Positions 1 to 7,547 of a stretch of DNA of 9,540 nucleotides are shown one piece after another (position 1 is the stretch's first letter; the number at the start of each line of letters is the position of its first letter). Both the position numbers and the translations under genes were made by a program. A model generated the notes under the pieces. It searched no databases and was not told the origin of the DNA. It was given only the letters and a program-made list of their open reading frames with translations. This stretch comes from an uncultured Collinsella sp. (GTDB lineage Bacteria > Actinomycetota > Coriobacteriia > Coriobacteriales > Coriobacteriaceae). The stretch is from positions 1-9,540 of the forward strand of contig URVK01000047.1 of the NCBI GenBank assembly GCA_900551305.1. Reading direction: 5' to 3'.

Positions 1-2
1 CC

Positions 3-1374
3 CTGGCCGATCACCAAAGTGTTCTGGCCGTTATGGGAACGGGGCGCGGCAAGTCGCTCATCTTCCATGTGCATGCCGCGCGTGAGGCGGTGCTTCGCGG
101 ACGTTCGAGCATCTTTGTCTATCCGCTGCGTGCGCTCGTTGCCGACCAGGCCTATCACCTCTCGTCGACGATGGCAGCGCTCGGTATTGGTGTTGGCGTG
201 CTGACCGGCGAGACCGTGGAGGCCGCACGCGATGATGTGTTCGCCGGCCTAGCTTCGGGCCGCACCGGTATCGTGCTCACGACGCCCGAGTTCCTATCTA
301 TCCACCGTGACCGCTTCGCACGTTCGGGCCGCATCGGCTTTGTCGTTATCGACGAGGCGCACCACGCCGGCCTTGCCAAGGGCGGCGACCGCAGCGCCTA
401 TCTCGACATGCCCGATATCCTCAAAGCCCTGGGCGACCCGGTCGTTATGGCTGCGACGGCCACCGCGACGGCTCCGGTCGGCGTCGTGACGGCCGATCAC
501 TCGCACGGTGGTCGACGAGACGGTGCGCGAGAACCTGCGGCTCGAGGACGACCGTGATCTTGCAAGTCGCGAGAACCGTTTGGTGTCGATTGTGGCGACG
601 GGGGAAAAGACCGTCATCTACGTCAATTCGCGCGACCAGTCCGTGGCGCTCGCCAAGACGTTGCGCAAGCGTGTGCCCGATTGCGCAACCCATATCGCGT
701 TCTATAACGCGGGGCTTGCGCGTTCCGATCGCCGTCGCGTGGAGGAAGCATTCCGAGACGGAAGCCTCAGCTGCATCGTCTCGACATCTGCCTTTGGCGA
801 GGGCGTCAACCTTCCCGATATTCGCCATGTCGTGCTCTATCACATGCCGTTTGGCGGCATTGAGTTTAACCAGATGAGCGGCCGTGCCGGTCGCGATGGC
901 CAGCCCGCCGTGATCCATCTGCTCTATTCGTCGCGCGACGCCCGCATTAACGAGCGCCTACTCGACTGCTATGCGCCCGAGCGCGACGAGCTCGTCACGC
1001 TCTATCGCGCGCTGCAGACCATGTGGCGCTCCAACCGCGGCAAAACCGGGGACGATTCCTTTAGCGCGAGCGATATCGACATCGCACAGATGTGCCTTGC
1101 CATCGATGCTCGCACGCCGGTCGACGAGCGTTCGGTGGAAAGCGGCCTGGGAATCTTCGAAGAGCTTGGTTTTTGTCGAGTTTCGGGGTTTGACGACACC
1201 CGTCGCATCGCGATGGCCGAAAACCCCGGCCGCGTGCAATTGAGTAGGTCAATTCGCTATTTGGAGGGCTTGCGCTCGCGCATGGAGTTTTCGGCTTTCC
1301 GGAGCTGGGCGCTCGATTCGTGCGCTTCTGATATGCTAGCCAAAGTTAACCGCCCGATCGTACCGCGGGCCTAG
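3..1374 (+). pseudogene. RecQ-like SF2 DNA helicase, 5'-truncated by the window and frameshifted (possible helicase half of a RecJ-helicase fusion)
   Basis: ATP-dependent DNA helicase of superfamily 2, closest in motif style to RecQ. The reading frame is open from the left edge, so the true start lies outside the window. The first segment (frame of base 3) carries Walker A GTGRGKS (36-56), DEAH (351-362) and motif III ATATATA (453-473). The second segment, in the next frame, carries motif IV TVIYVNSRDQ (610-639), motif V STSAFGEGVN (781-810) and motif VI QMSGRAGRDG (871-900). It ends with a winged-helix-like stretch and the tail NRPIVPRA, then a stop at 1372-1374. All core motifs exist but no single frame joins them. 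The stop lies 15 nt before rel, suggesting one operon. In many Gram-positive bacteria recJ lies just upstream of rel, so this may be the C-terminal part of a RecJ-helicase protein; that is inference. Whether the break is natural or a sequencing error cannot be told here. Confidence 0.8.
475..507 (+). other. Frameshift site inside the helicase gene
   Basis: Upstream of this stretch the helicase reads in the frame of base 3; downstream it reads in the frame of base 508. The downstream frame has a TGA at 487-489, so the switch must fall after that codon and before the clearly homologous ITRTVVDE segment (from about 496). The change equals one extra base or a loss of 3n+2 bases. The spacing between motif III and the TVVDETVREN segment is several residues shorter than the equivalent linker in E. 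coli RecQ, which favours a small deletion. No slippery heptamer or obvious programmed-frameshift signal is visible. Confidence 0.75.
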
Positions 1375-1389
1375 GGGAAGGGGACCTCG

Positions 1390-3750
1390 ATGGATGCCGC
1401 AGCCCGTACCGCCCATGATTCCACCCTCCAGCCGTTTTCGGAGATGGAGCACTATAAGCATGCCGATGAGCTGCCGCCCGAGATTGTGGCGGACAGCTAC
1501 GACAAGCTGGAGCGCCTGTGCCTCAAATATATGAATGAGGACGACTTCTCCAAGGTGGAGCAGGCCTACTGCTTTGCCGCCGAGAAGCACTGCAACCAAA
1601 AGCGCCGCTCGGGCGAGATGTACATTAACCATCCCGTCGAGGTTGCCATCATTTTGGCCGATCTCAAGATGGACTGCGATGTGGTGTGCGCCGCGCTGCT
1701 GCACGATACCGTTGAGGATACAGAGACCTCGCTTGCCGATGTTTCCGGCCTGTTTGGCGATACGGTGGCCGAGCTCGTCGATGGCGTGACCAAGCTCACC
1801 AACATCGAAGTCGACAGCATGGACGAGAAGCAGGCCCTCACGCTGCGCAAGATGTTCCTCGCCATGTCCAAGGACATCCGCGTCATCATCGTTAAACTTG
1901 CCGACCGTCTGCACAACATGCGAACGCTGGCAGCCCTGCGCGAGGATCGTCGCCTGTTTAAGGCTCGCGAGACCATGGACGTGTATGCGCCCCTGGCCGA
2001 CCGTCTGGGCATGAGCTCCATTAAATGGGAGCTCGAGGACCTGTCCTTCTTCTACCTTGAACCCGACGCCTACCAGCGCATCGCGCGCATGGTGGCGGAG
2101 TCGCGCGAGGTCCGTGAGCGCTATCTGGCCGAGACCATCAAGACACTCACCGACGAACTCAACCGCATTGGCCTGGAGGACTTCCAGATTAACGGCCGTT
2201 CCAAGCACTATTGGTCCATCTACCAAAAGATGAAGCGCAAGGGCAAGGAATTCTCCGAGATCTACGACCTGGTGGCACTGCGTGTCATCACGCATTCGGT
2301 GCGCGATTGCTACTCCACGCTCGGCGCGGTGCATACGCTGTGGCACCCCATGCCCGGTCGCTTTAAAGACTATATCGCCATGCCCAAGGTCAATAACTAC
2401 CAGTCGCTCCACACGACGGTCATCGGCCCCACGGCCCGTCCGCTCGAGATTCAGATTCGAACCTACGAGATGCATGAGCAGGCCGAGTACGGCATTGCCG
2501 CCCACTGGCTATACAAGAAGTCGGGCGGATCGTCTGCTTCCAAGACCAATGACGCTCAACGTTTGGACGACCAGATCAACTGGCTCAAGCATTCGCTCGA
2601 TTGGGCTGCGTCTGATGAGATCACCGACGCCAAGGAATACCTGCATTCGCTGAAGGTCGACCTCTTCGATCAGGAGATCTTCGTCTTTACGCCCAAGGGC
2701 GAGGTCATGGCGCTTCGTGCCGGCTCCACGCCGCTCGACTTTGCCTATGCCGTTCACACCGAGGTGGGAAACCATTGCGTCGGCGCCAAAATCAACGGTG
2801 CGGTGGCTCCGCTCACGCACGAGATTAAGACGGGTGACCGTGTCGAGATCCTGACTAACAAGAGTTCCAAGCCGTCGCGTGATTGGCTCAAGATCGTTAA
2901 GACGCCTTCCGCCAAGTCAAAGATCCGCCGCTATTTTGCCGCTGCGACCAAGGATGACGACGCTGCTGCCGGCCGCGATATGCTGGCCAAGGACCTGCGG
3001 AAGCGTGGCTATGGCATTTCTACGCCGCGTTCGACGCGTGCGCTCAACGCCGTAGCGGAGCAGTTTAACTTCAAGCAGCTCGAGGACCTGTTTGCCGCCG
3101 TCGGCGCCGGCAAGGTTGCCCCGCGCGCTGTGGGCAATAAGGTCGAGCAAATCTTGGACCCCAAGCCCGAGGAACAGCTCACCAAGGCCGAGGCTATCGC
3201 CGAGGTCGTGAAACAGCCTGCTCGCGGCTCCAACCGCAAGCCGCAAAAGCGCGGCAAGAGCGCAAGTAACGGCATTATCGTCAAGGGCGAGAGCAACAGC
3301 GGCCTGCTGGTCCGTCTGGCTCATTGCTGCAACCCCGTGACGGGCGACGACATCGTCGGCTTCATCACGCGCGGTCGTGGCGTTTCGGTACATCGCGCCA
3401 ACTGCCCCAACGTCAAGGGCCTCATGGAACATCCCGAGCGCATGATCGATGTGGAGTGGGACGGCGCTGCCGACACCCTCTTCCAGGTCGAGATCGTGGT
3501 CGAGTGCCTGGACCGCATGGGCCTGCTCAAGGATGTCACCATTGCCATTGGCGATGCGGGCGGCAACATCCTTTCTGCCGCCACGTCGACCAACCGCGAG
3601 GGTATTGCAACTCTGCGCTTTATGGTCGAGATCTCGGACGCGAGTGGTCTGGATCCGCTGCTGGCTTCCATCAGCAGCGTCGATTCGGTCTACGACGCTC
3701 GCCGCCTTATGCCCGGCGAGGGCGGAGCGCAACTCAAGCGCCGTGTGTAG
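1390..3750 (+). CDS. rel: Bifunctional (p)ppGpp synthetase/hydrolase, RelA/SpoT family (Rel)
   Basis: Makes (p)ppGpp from ATP and GTP/GDP and degrades it; the central enzyme of the stringent response, ribosome-associated in the cytoplasm. The 786-residue product is full length for the long RSH family. Order of domains: N-terminal HD hydrolase with the intact HDTVED motif (105-110); synthetase domain (about 270-380) with GRFKDYIA (323-330) and NYQSLHT (336-342); TGS domain (about 428-490); conserved cysteine region with C646, C647 and C672; C-terminal ACT domain (about 698-775). The RFKD form is the RXKD motif typical of bifunctional Rel proteins, unlike the EXDD form of monofunctional RelA, and the HD site is intact, so both activities are expected. 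The ATG at 1390 is preceded by a purine-rich AGGGGAAGGGGA stretch and lies 15 nt after the helicase stop, so the two genes are probably co-transcribed. Confidence 0.96.
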   Translation: MDAAARTAHDSTLQPFSEMEHYKHADELPPEIVADSYDKLERLCLKYMNEDDFSKVEQAYCFAAEKHCNQKRRSGEMYINHPVEVAIILADLKMDCDVVCAALLHDTVEDTETSLADVSGLFGDTVAELVDGVTKLTNIEVDSMDEKQALTLRKMFLAMSKDIRVIIVKLADRLHNMRTLAALREDRRLFKARETMDVYAPLADRLGMSSIKWELEDLSFFYLEPDAYQRIARMVAESREVRERYLAETIKTLTDELNRIGLEDFQINGRSKHYWSIYQKMKRKGKEFSEIYDLVALRVITHSVRDCYSTLGAVHTLWHPMPGRFKDYIAMPKVNNYQSLHTTVIGPTARPLEIQIRTYEMHEQAEYGIAAHWLYKKSGGSSASKTNDAQRLDDQINWLKHSLDWAASDEITDAKEYLHSLKVDLFDQEIFVFTPKGEVMALRAGSTPLDFAYAVHTEVGNHCVGAKINGAVAPLTHEIKTGDRVEILTNKSSKPSRDWLKIVKTPSAKSKIRRYFAAATKDDDAAAGRDMLAKDLRKRGYGISTPRSTRALNAVAEQFNFKQLEDLFAAVGAGKVAPRAVGNKVEQILDPKPEEQLTKAEAIAEVVKQPARGSNRKPQKRGKSASNGIIVKGESNSGLLVRLAHCCNPVTGDDIVGFITRGRGVSVHRANCPNVKGLMEHPERMIDVEWDGAADTLFQVEIVVECLDRMGLLKDVTIAIGDAGGNILSAATSTNREGIATLRFMVEISDASGLDPLLASISSVDSVYDARRLMPGEGGAQLKRRV

Positions 3751-3784
3751 GTACGAGAGCCTCTCAGCATCATAGATATTGGTG

Positions 3785-3822
3785 ACGTTCGAGGCATCGT
3801 TTGGTGCCTCGAACGTATTTTA
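3785..3822 (+). terminator. Terminator-like hairpin between rel and the MBL-fold gene
   Basis: A perfect 12-bp inverted repeat, ACGTTCGAGGCA (3785-3796) and TGCCTCGAACGT (3805-3816), encloses an 8-nt loop and is followed by ATTTTA. The U-run is short, so termination may be partial. The Shine-Dalgarno sequence of the next gene begins two bases later, so the hairpin could also affect readthrough into that gene. Confidence 0.6.
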
Positions 3823-3838
3823 GAAGGAGGGTGTGCGC

Positions 3839-4522
3839 ATGGACGATATGACTTTGGACCTGACACCCCGAGGCACGGCTTCGATTGAGGCGCTCGTCAA
3901 CGGCCCGATTCAGACCAACAGCTACGCCGTGATTTCGAATGACGAGTGCTTAATCGTCGATCCGGCGTGGGAGGGCGAGCGTCTTGTGGAGCATATCCGC
4001 ACCGCACATCCCGAGGTGCGCGTACTCGGCTCTGTCTGCACGCACGGTCATGCCGACCATGTTGGCGGGGTTGCCGGGGTTCGAGCTGTTGTTGGCGACA
4101 GCGCACTATATGAGTTGTGCGCTAAGGACGTGACGGTACCTCGCGCAAATATCGAGGAGCAGCGCGCCATGTGGGGTATCGAGACGCCCGATCCGGGTGA
4201 GCCGACGCGTTTGCTTGCCGAGGGCGATACAATCGAGGTGGGCGACGTCTGCCTGCAGGTGATCGAGACGCCGGGGCATACGCCGGGCGGCATTGTCCTG
4301 TTCGCCGCGACCGAGCAGGGAAACATCGCCTTTGTGGGCGACACGCTTTTCCCGGGCAGCCACGGTCGTACCGATCTTTCCGGCGGTGACGAGGCGGCGA
4401 TTATGCGCTCGCTCTCCAAACTTGCCAAGACGCTTCCGCCCGATACCGTTTGCTTGACGGGCCATGGCGATTCGACCACGATGGCGCGCGAACTTATGCA
4501 GAACCCGTTTATGCAGATGTAG
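3839..4522 (+). CDS. MBL-fold metallohydrolase, glyoxalase II-like
   Basis: A 227-residue cytoplasmic metallo-beta-lactamase-fold hydrolase of the glyoxalase II-like group that includes B. subtilis YqgX. The two-metal site is complete: THGHADH (68-74, giving H69, H71, D73, H74), GHTPGG (146-151, H147), VGDTLF with D168, and TGHGDST with H209. The GRTDLSGG segment (176-183) and the closing NPFM are also usual in this group. No signal peptide or membrane segment is seen. The start is the ATG at 3839: AAGGAGG (3824-3830) lies 8 nt before it, whereas the GTG at 3833 is only 2 nt from it. The physiological substrate is unknown; a thioester such as S-lactoylglutathione is the family default, but glutathione use is not expected in this lineage, so I would not call it gloB. 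Confidence 0.9.
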   Translation: MDDMTLDLTPRGTASIEALVNGPIQTNSYAVISNDECLIVDPAWEGERLVEHIRTAHPEVRVLGSVCTHGHADHVGGVAGVRAVVGDSALYELCAKDVTVPRANIEEQRAMWGIETPDPGEPTRLLAEGDTIEVGDVCLQVIETPGHTPGGIVLFAATEQGNIAFVGDTLFPGSHGRTDLSGGDEAAIMRSLSKLAKTLPPDTVCLTGHGDSTTMARELMQNPFMQM

Positions 4523-4648
4523 GCTTGAAGCCGTCTTTCGAACCACGAAGACCGCTCAATCGTCAAGCTATTTTCCCCAGTGGGTCGATTCTGTGGGGCA
4601 AACGGTCAAAATTTGTCCAATCGGATGGTATTCGTGAACAAACGAACG

Positions 4649-4676
4649 TTTATGCTCGGGTATGTCGTGGTAAAAT
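4649..4676 (+). promoter_or_regulatory. Probable promoter of the aldolase gene
   Basis: A TAAAAT -10 box (4671-4676) lies 16 nt after a weak -35-like TTTATG (4649-4654). Transcription would begin near 4683, leaving a leader of about 34 nt. An imperfect dyad, TTCGT (4631-4635) and ACGAA (4642-4646), lies just upstream and could be an operator. The rest of the 4523-4716 gap shows only weak short hairpins and no convincing terminator after the MBL gene. Confidence 0.45.
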
Positions 4677-4716
4677 CTCAGGCGTTATCGGAGCAACCTT
4701 ACAGGAGGTTTCTTTT

Positions 4717-5583
4717 ATGCTCGTCAACGCAGCAGACATGCTCAAGAAGGCCGAGGCCGGCAAGTACGGTCTCGGTGCCTTCAACACCAACAACCTCGAG
4801 TGGACCCTGGCTATTCTCCAGGCCGCCGAGGAGGCCAAGTCTCCGCTGATCCTTCAGTGCACCGCTGGTGCCGCTAAGTGGATGGGCGGTTTCAAGGTCT
4901 GCGCCGACATGGTCAAGGCTGCCGTCGAGGCCACGGGCGTTACCGTTCCCGTCGCCCTTCACCTCGATCACGGTTCTTACGAGGACTGCTTCAAGTGCAT
5001 CGAGGCCGGCTTCACGTCCATCATGTATGACGGCTCTCACGAGGAGACCTTCCAGCTTAACCTCGACCGCACCAAGGAGCTCGTTGAGCTTGCCCACTCC
5101 AAGGGCATGTCCATCGAGGCCGAGGTCGGCGGCATCGGCGGCACCGAGGACGGCGTGACCTCCAGCGGCGAGCTCGCTGATCCTGCTGAGTGCAAGCAGA
5201 TTGCTGACCTGGGCGTCGACTTCCTCGCCTGCGGTATCGGCAACATCCACGGCGTGTACCCTGCCGACTGGGCTGGCCTTTCCTTCGAGCGTCTGGGCGA
5301 GATTAAGGCTCAGACCGGCGACCTGCCCCTCGTCCTGCACGGTGGCACCGGCATCCCCGAGGATCAGATCAAGAAGGCCATCTCCCTGGGTATCTCCAAG
5401 ATCAACGTCAACACCGACCTGCAGCTCGTCTTCGCCAAGGGCGTTCGCGAGTACATCGAGGCTGGCAAGGATCAGCAGGGCAAGGGCTTTGACCCCCGCA
5501 AGCTCCTCAAGCCTGGTCGCGACAACATCGTTGCCCGCACCAAGGAGCTCATGGAGGAGTTTGGCTCCGTCAACAAGGCGTAA
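4717..5583 (+). CDS. fba: Fructose-bisphosphate aldolase, class II
   Basis: Zinc-dependent aldolase that splits fructose-1,6-bisphosphate into dihydroxyacetone phosphate and glyceraldehyde-3-phosphate, acting in glycolysis and in reverse in gluconeogenesis. The 288-residue length matches B. subtilis FbaA-type enzymes. Visible motifs: HLDHG (82-86; D84 catalytic, H85 a zinc ligand), YDGSHE (104-109), EAEVGGIGG (134-142), NIHGVY (176-181; H178) and LHGGTG (207-212; H208), then INVNTD (229-234), which contacts substrate phosphate. The start is the ATG at 4717, with AGGAGG 7-8 nt before it. The open frame extends back into the MBL gene, but that stretch is intergenic and not protein-like. Codons are strongly biased to C-ending forms, as expected of a highly expressed gene. 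It is flanked by its own probable promoter and a strong terminator, so it is likely monocistronic. A tagatose-bisphosphate aldolase is a less likely alternative. Confidence 0.95.
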   Translation: MLVNAADMLKKAEAGKYGLGAFNTNNLEWTLAILQAAEEAKSPLILQCTAGAAKWMGGFKVCADMVKAAVEATGVTVPVALHLDHGSYEDCFKCIEAGFTSIMYDGSHEETFQLNLDRTKELVELAHSKGMSIEAEVGGIGGTEDGVTSSGELADPAECKQIADLGVDFLACGIGNIHGVYPADWAGLSFERLGEIKAQTGDLPLVLHGGTGIPEDQIKKAISLGISKINVNTDLQLVFAKGVREYIEAGKDQQGKGFDPRKLLKPGRDNIVARTKELMEEFGSVNKA

Positions 5584-5603
5584 GCGTCGCTAAACTTCCC
5601 GTC

Positions 5604-5702
5604 GGAAGCCCCGTCCCCCTACACTGTTTCCTTTGCGCTCACCTGGCTTCGCCAGAAGTCGCGCCAAGGAAACAGTTCCGGGGGACGGGGCTTCCTTTGT
5701 TT
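5604..5702 (+). terminator. Very long GC-rich terminator stem-loop after fba
   Basis: The arms GGAAGCCCCGTCCCCC (5604-5619) and GGGGGACGGGGCTTCC (5680-5695) form a perfect 16-bp stem followed by TTTGTTT. Inside it a second stem, ACTGTTTCCTT with AAGGAAACAGT (11 bp), continues through GCGC/GCGC to an apical CTGGC-TTC-GCCAG hairpin. The whole element is about 92 nt of nearly continuous pairing, far longer than a usual intrinsic terminator. Because it is close to symmetric, it may also act on transcripts from the minus strand. Confidence 0.85.
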
Positions 5703-5729
5703 AACGCCGCAGGGTTACGAGGCTGAATT
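5643..5729 (+). repeat. Diverged direct repeat, copy 1 (in the fba terminator)
   Basis: This 87-bp unit runs from the apical hairpin of the fba terminator to GGCTGAATT. A second copy lies at 5740-5828. The first 22 bases are identical between copies, and the blocks TCCGGGG, ACGGGGC, TCCTTTGTT, CAGGGTTAC and GGCTGAATT recur in the same order, with scattered substitutions and small indels between. Confidence 0.75.
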
Positions 5730-5739
5730 AAGATGGCTA

Positions 5740-5828
5740 CTGGCTTCGCCAGAAGTCGCGCGACGGAATCAGCTCCGGGGAAACGGGGCCTCCTTTGTTA
5801 ACTCGCTACAGGGTTACTGGGCTGAATT
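5740..5828 (+). repeat. Diverged direct repeat, copy 2
   Basis: Second copy of the unit at 5643-5729, offset by 97 bp. It keeps the CTGGCTTCGCCAG hairpin and the 3' terminator arm (ACGGGGCCTCCTTTGTT) but has no matching 5' arm of its own, so it should not form the long stem. It looks like a decayed duplicate. The remaining bases up to the next gene hold that gene's promoter. Confidence 0.7.
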
Positions 5829-5870
5829 CATTTTTAGAGGTACCGTTTATCGGTGTTGAGGGTTCCTTTA

Positions 5871-5900
5871 TTGGGGCTTTCTTTTTTATCTCGCTACAAT
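5871..5900 (+). promoter_or_regulatory. Probable promoter of the transglutaminase-like gene
   Basis: A TACAAT -10 box (5895-5900) follows TTGGGG (5871-5876) at an 18-nt spacing. The -10 box overlaps the first in-frame ATG (5899), so that ATG could not be in the transcript made from this promoter. This supports the second ATG, at 5935, as the real start. Confidence 0.5.
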
Positions 5901-5934
5901 GGGCTTCAAGAGTTCTAATGACTTGGAGTTTGGT

Positions 5935-7368
5935 ATGGCTGTTATTAATGTGCTGCCTTCGGATGGGAAGGTCATTGACGAGGGTCCTGTTGGTTGCTCT
6001 GTTGATGTTTGCTGTGATGATTTCCGTCATCTCGATATTGGACTGCCGCCCGAGATTCTTCGTCTCAAGGATGCCGGATATTTGACGCAGGCTGTTGCGG
6101 CTTGTGATCGTCTTTTGGGGCAGAATCCCGATCCCTCGCTTGCTGCCTGCGTTCGTGCCGAGCGGTATCGCATGCTTGAGACGCCGCTTCATTTTTCGGT
6201 GTCGCGCGATCGAGCTATTGCGATGATTCGCGAGGAGTGGCCTGAGTTTACCGAGGAGCAGTTTGACGATCTGATTGACCGTAAGCGTATTGACTGGCGC
6301 TTTATCGATGGCGAGCTGTTCGTTCTCGACAACTTCCTCGATTCGCTTCGCGTATATCCCAAAGAGGTTCCCGGCATGCGGCCCGATCCTACGGACGGAA
6401 TTGCACTGCGCAACGAGATGCTCAAGGAGATGGAGTCGCAAAATGGATTGGCTCGCGTCATTACGCTTAAAGCGTCCGTGTCTGTCCCCGGCGCTCTGGA
6501 GGGGGAGACCGTTTGCGCTTGGCTTCCCGTCGCCGCCACCTGCCGCCAACAGTCTCAGGTCGAGATTCTCGACATGACGCCGGAGGGTGCTGTTGCTCCC
6601 GCGAATGCTTCGGCGCGTACCGTCTCGTGGTCTTCTTCGAGCGAGCGCTCATTCTCGGTGACTTATCGTTATCACATCGATGCTGCTTATTGTGATGTCT
6701 ACGGTGGCACACTTCCGGTTCATCCGCGTATGGACGCGCCTCTGCCCGAGGATATTTCCGAGGACCGTCCGCACATTGCATTTACGCCGTATCTGCAGCA
6801 GCTGACGGCCGGTGTTGTTGACGGACTCGAGGATCCGCTCGATCGCGCTCGTGCTATCTATGATTACCTGACGCAGTATATCGACTATCGCTATCAGCCG
6901 CCGTACTTGCTTTTGGGATCTATTGCCGATGACTGCGCGCATTCGCTCCGCGGCGATTGCGGCGTTATGGCGCTCACGTTTATCACCATGTGCCGTATCG
7001 CGGGCGTGCCTGCCCGTTGGCAGAGCGGCCTGTACGTTGCGCCCGATTCGGTGGGGTCGCACGACTGGGCAGAGTTCTATACGCCGCAGACCGGTTGGCT
7101 CAACGCCGACGTGTCATTTGGATCTTCTGCTCGCAGGATGGGGGAGGAGTGGCGCCGCCGTCACTACTTTGGCAATCTCGACCCATGGCGTATGGTGGCC
7201 AACAATCGATTCCAGGCAGAGTTTGAGCCCTCTTTCGACGGCATGCGCGAGGACCCTTACGATAACCAGATGGGTGAGGCTTCGGTCGACGGTCGCGGAT
7301 GCCGTCAGCGCGAGATGCTACGCACGGTCGAACTCATCGAAATGCTTGAAGTTCCATTTTCGGACTAA
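5935..7368 (+). CDS. Cytoplasmic transglutaminase-like (papain-fold) domain protein
   Basis: A 477-residue protein with a C-terminal transglutaminase-like core, a fold found in peptidases and in amide-forming or amide-cleaving enzymes. The expected triad is present: Cys342 in RGDCGVMALTF, His376 in GSHDWAEFY, and Asp392 in GWLNADVSFG. The conserved RIAGVPARW segment follows the cysteine. The N-terminal 280 or so residues match no family I can name. They include a short helical repeat-like part and a WEEWP-like acidic region at about 100-130 (REEWPEFTEEQFDDLIDRKR), then a probable beta-rich stretch. No signal peptide or membrane helix is seen, so it should be cytoplasmic, unlike many transglutaminase-core proteins of Gram-positive bacteria. 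The ATG at 5935 has TTGGAG 6 nt upstream; the ATG at 5899 has no Shine-Dalgarno. Codons are less C-biased than in fba, suggesting moderate expression. Substrate unknown. Confidence 0.85.
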   Translation: MAVINVLPSDGKVIDEGPVGCSVDVCCDDFRHLDIGLPPEILRLKDAGYLTQAVAACDRLLGQNPDPSLAACVRAERYRMLETPLHFSVSRDRAIAMIREEWPEFTEEQFDDLIDRKRIDWRFIDGELFVLDNFLDSLRVYPKEVPGMRPDPTDGIALRNEMLKEMESQNGLARVITLKASVSVPGALEGETVCAWLPVAATCRQQSQVEILDMTPEGAVAPANASARTVSWSSSSERSFSVTYRYHIDAAYCDVYGGTLPVHPRMDAPLPEDISEDRPHIAFTPYLQQLTAGVVDGLEDPLDRARAIYDYLTQYIDYRYQPPYLLLGSIADDCAHSLRGDCGVMALTFITMCRIAGVPARWQSGLYVAPDSVGSHDWAEFYTPQTGWLNADVSFGSSARRMGEEWRRRHYFGNLDPWRMVANNRFQAEFEPSFDGMREDPYDNQMGEASVDGRGCRQREMLRTVELIEMLEVPFSD

Positions 7369-7407
7369 TCAACAGAAAGCTGTGATAAACTAACTCACGC
7401 ATTACGT

Positions 7408-7494
7408 GCCCGAGTGGCGGAATTGGCAGACGCAGTGGACTCAAAATCCACCGTTGGCAACAACGTGCGAGTTCGAGTCTCGCCTCGGGCACCA
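7408..7494 (+). tRNA. tRNA-Leu (anticodon CAA)
   Basis: A complete class II tRNA of 87 nt including the encoded CCA. The acceptor stem pairs GCCCGAG (7408-7414) with CTCGGGC (7484-7490); A7491 is the discriminator and CCA is 7492-7494. The anticodon stem GTGGA/TCCAC encloses CTCAAAA, giving anticodon CAA at 7442-7444, which reads UUG. The long variable arm GTTG-GCAA-CAAC and the T arm GCGAG-TTCGAGT-CTCGC are both present. It lies 39 nt after the transglutaminase-like gene; a GATAAA -10-like box at 7384-7389 suggests its own weakly defined promoter. Confidence 0.97.
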
Positions 7495-7540
7495 TACATG
7501 CAAGTGAGCGTTCAAGGGGGTTGCGGCCCCCTTTTTCGTG
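7472..7540 (+). repeat. Direct repeat, copy 1: tRNA-Leu 3' end plus terminator
   Basis: This 69-bp segment runs from the T loop of the tRNA through CCA, the downstream spacer and the terminator. It recurs at 7656-7723 with one substitution in the spacer and a few changes in the terminator loop. The tRNA part (7472-7494) is identical in both copies. Confidence 0.9.
7514..7536 (+). terminator. Terminator of tRNA-Leu
   Basis: AAGGGGG (7514-7520) pairs with CCCCCTT (7527-7533) around the loop TTGCGG. The U-run continues to 7536, giving a standard intrinsic terminator 20 nt after the tRNA end. Confidence 0.85.
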
Positions 7541-7547
7541 CCGAACT

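Noticed and set aside
1336..2505. A 389-codon open frame on the minus strand opposite rel
   Set aside because: It lies wholly antisense to a clearly conserved gene, its translation resembles no protein family, and such frames are common in high-GC DNA.
3833..3838. GTG at 3833 as start of the MBL-fold gene
   Set aside because: It is only 2 nt from AAGGAGG; the ATG at 3839 has an 8-nt spacing.
4523..4616. Short hairpins after the MBL gene (GTCTT/AAGAC with a bulge; CCCCA/TGGGG) as a terminator
   Set aside because: The stems are weak or widely spaced and no T-run follows.
4450..4716. N-terminal extension of the aldolase frame back into the MBL-fold gene
   Set aside because: The class II aldolase family begins at MLVNAADML (4717), which has an excellent Shine-Dalgarno; the extension overlaps another gene and the promoter.
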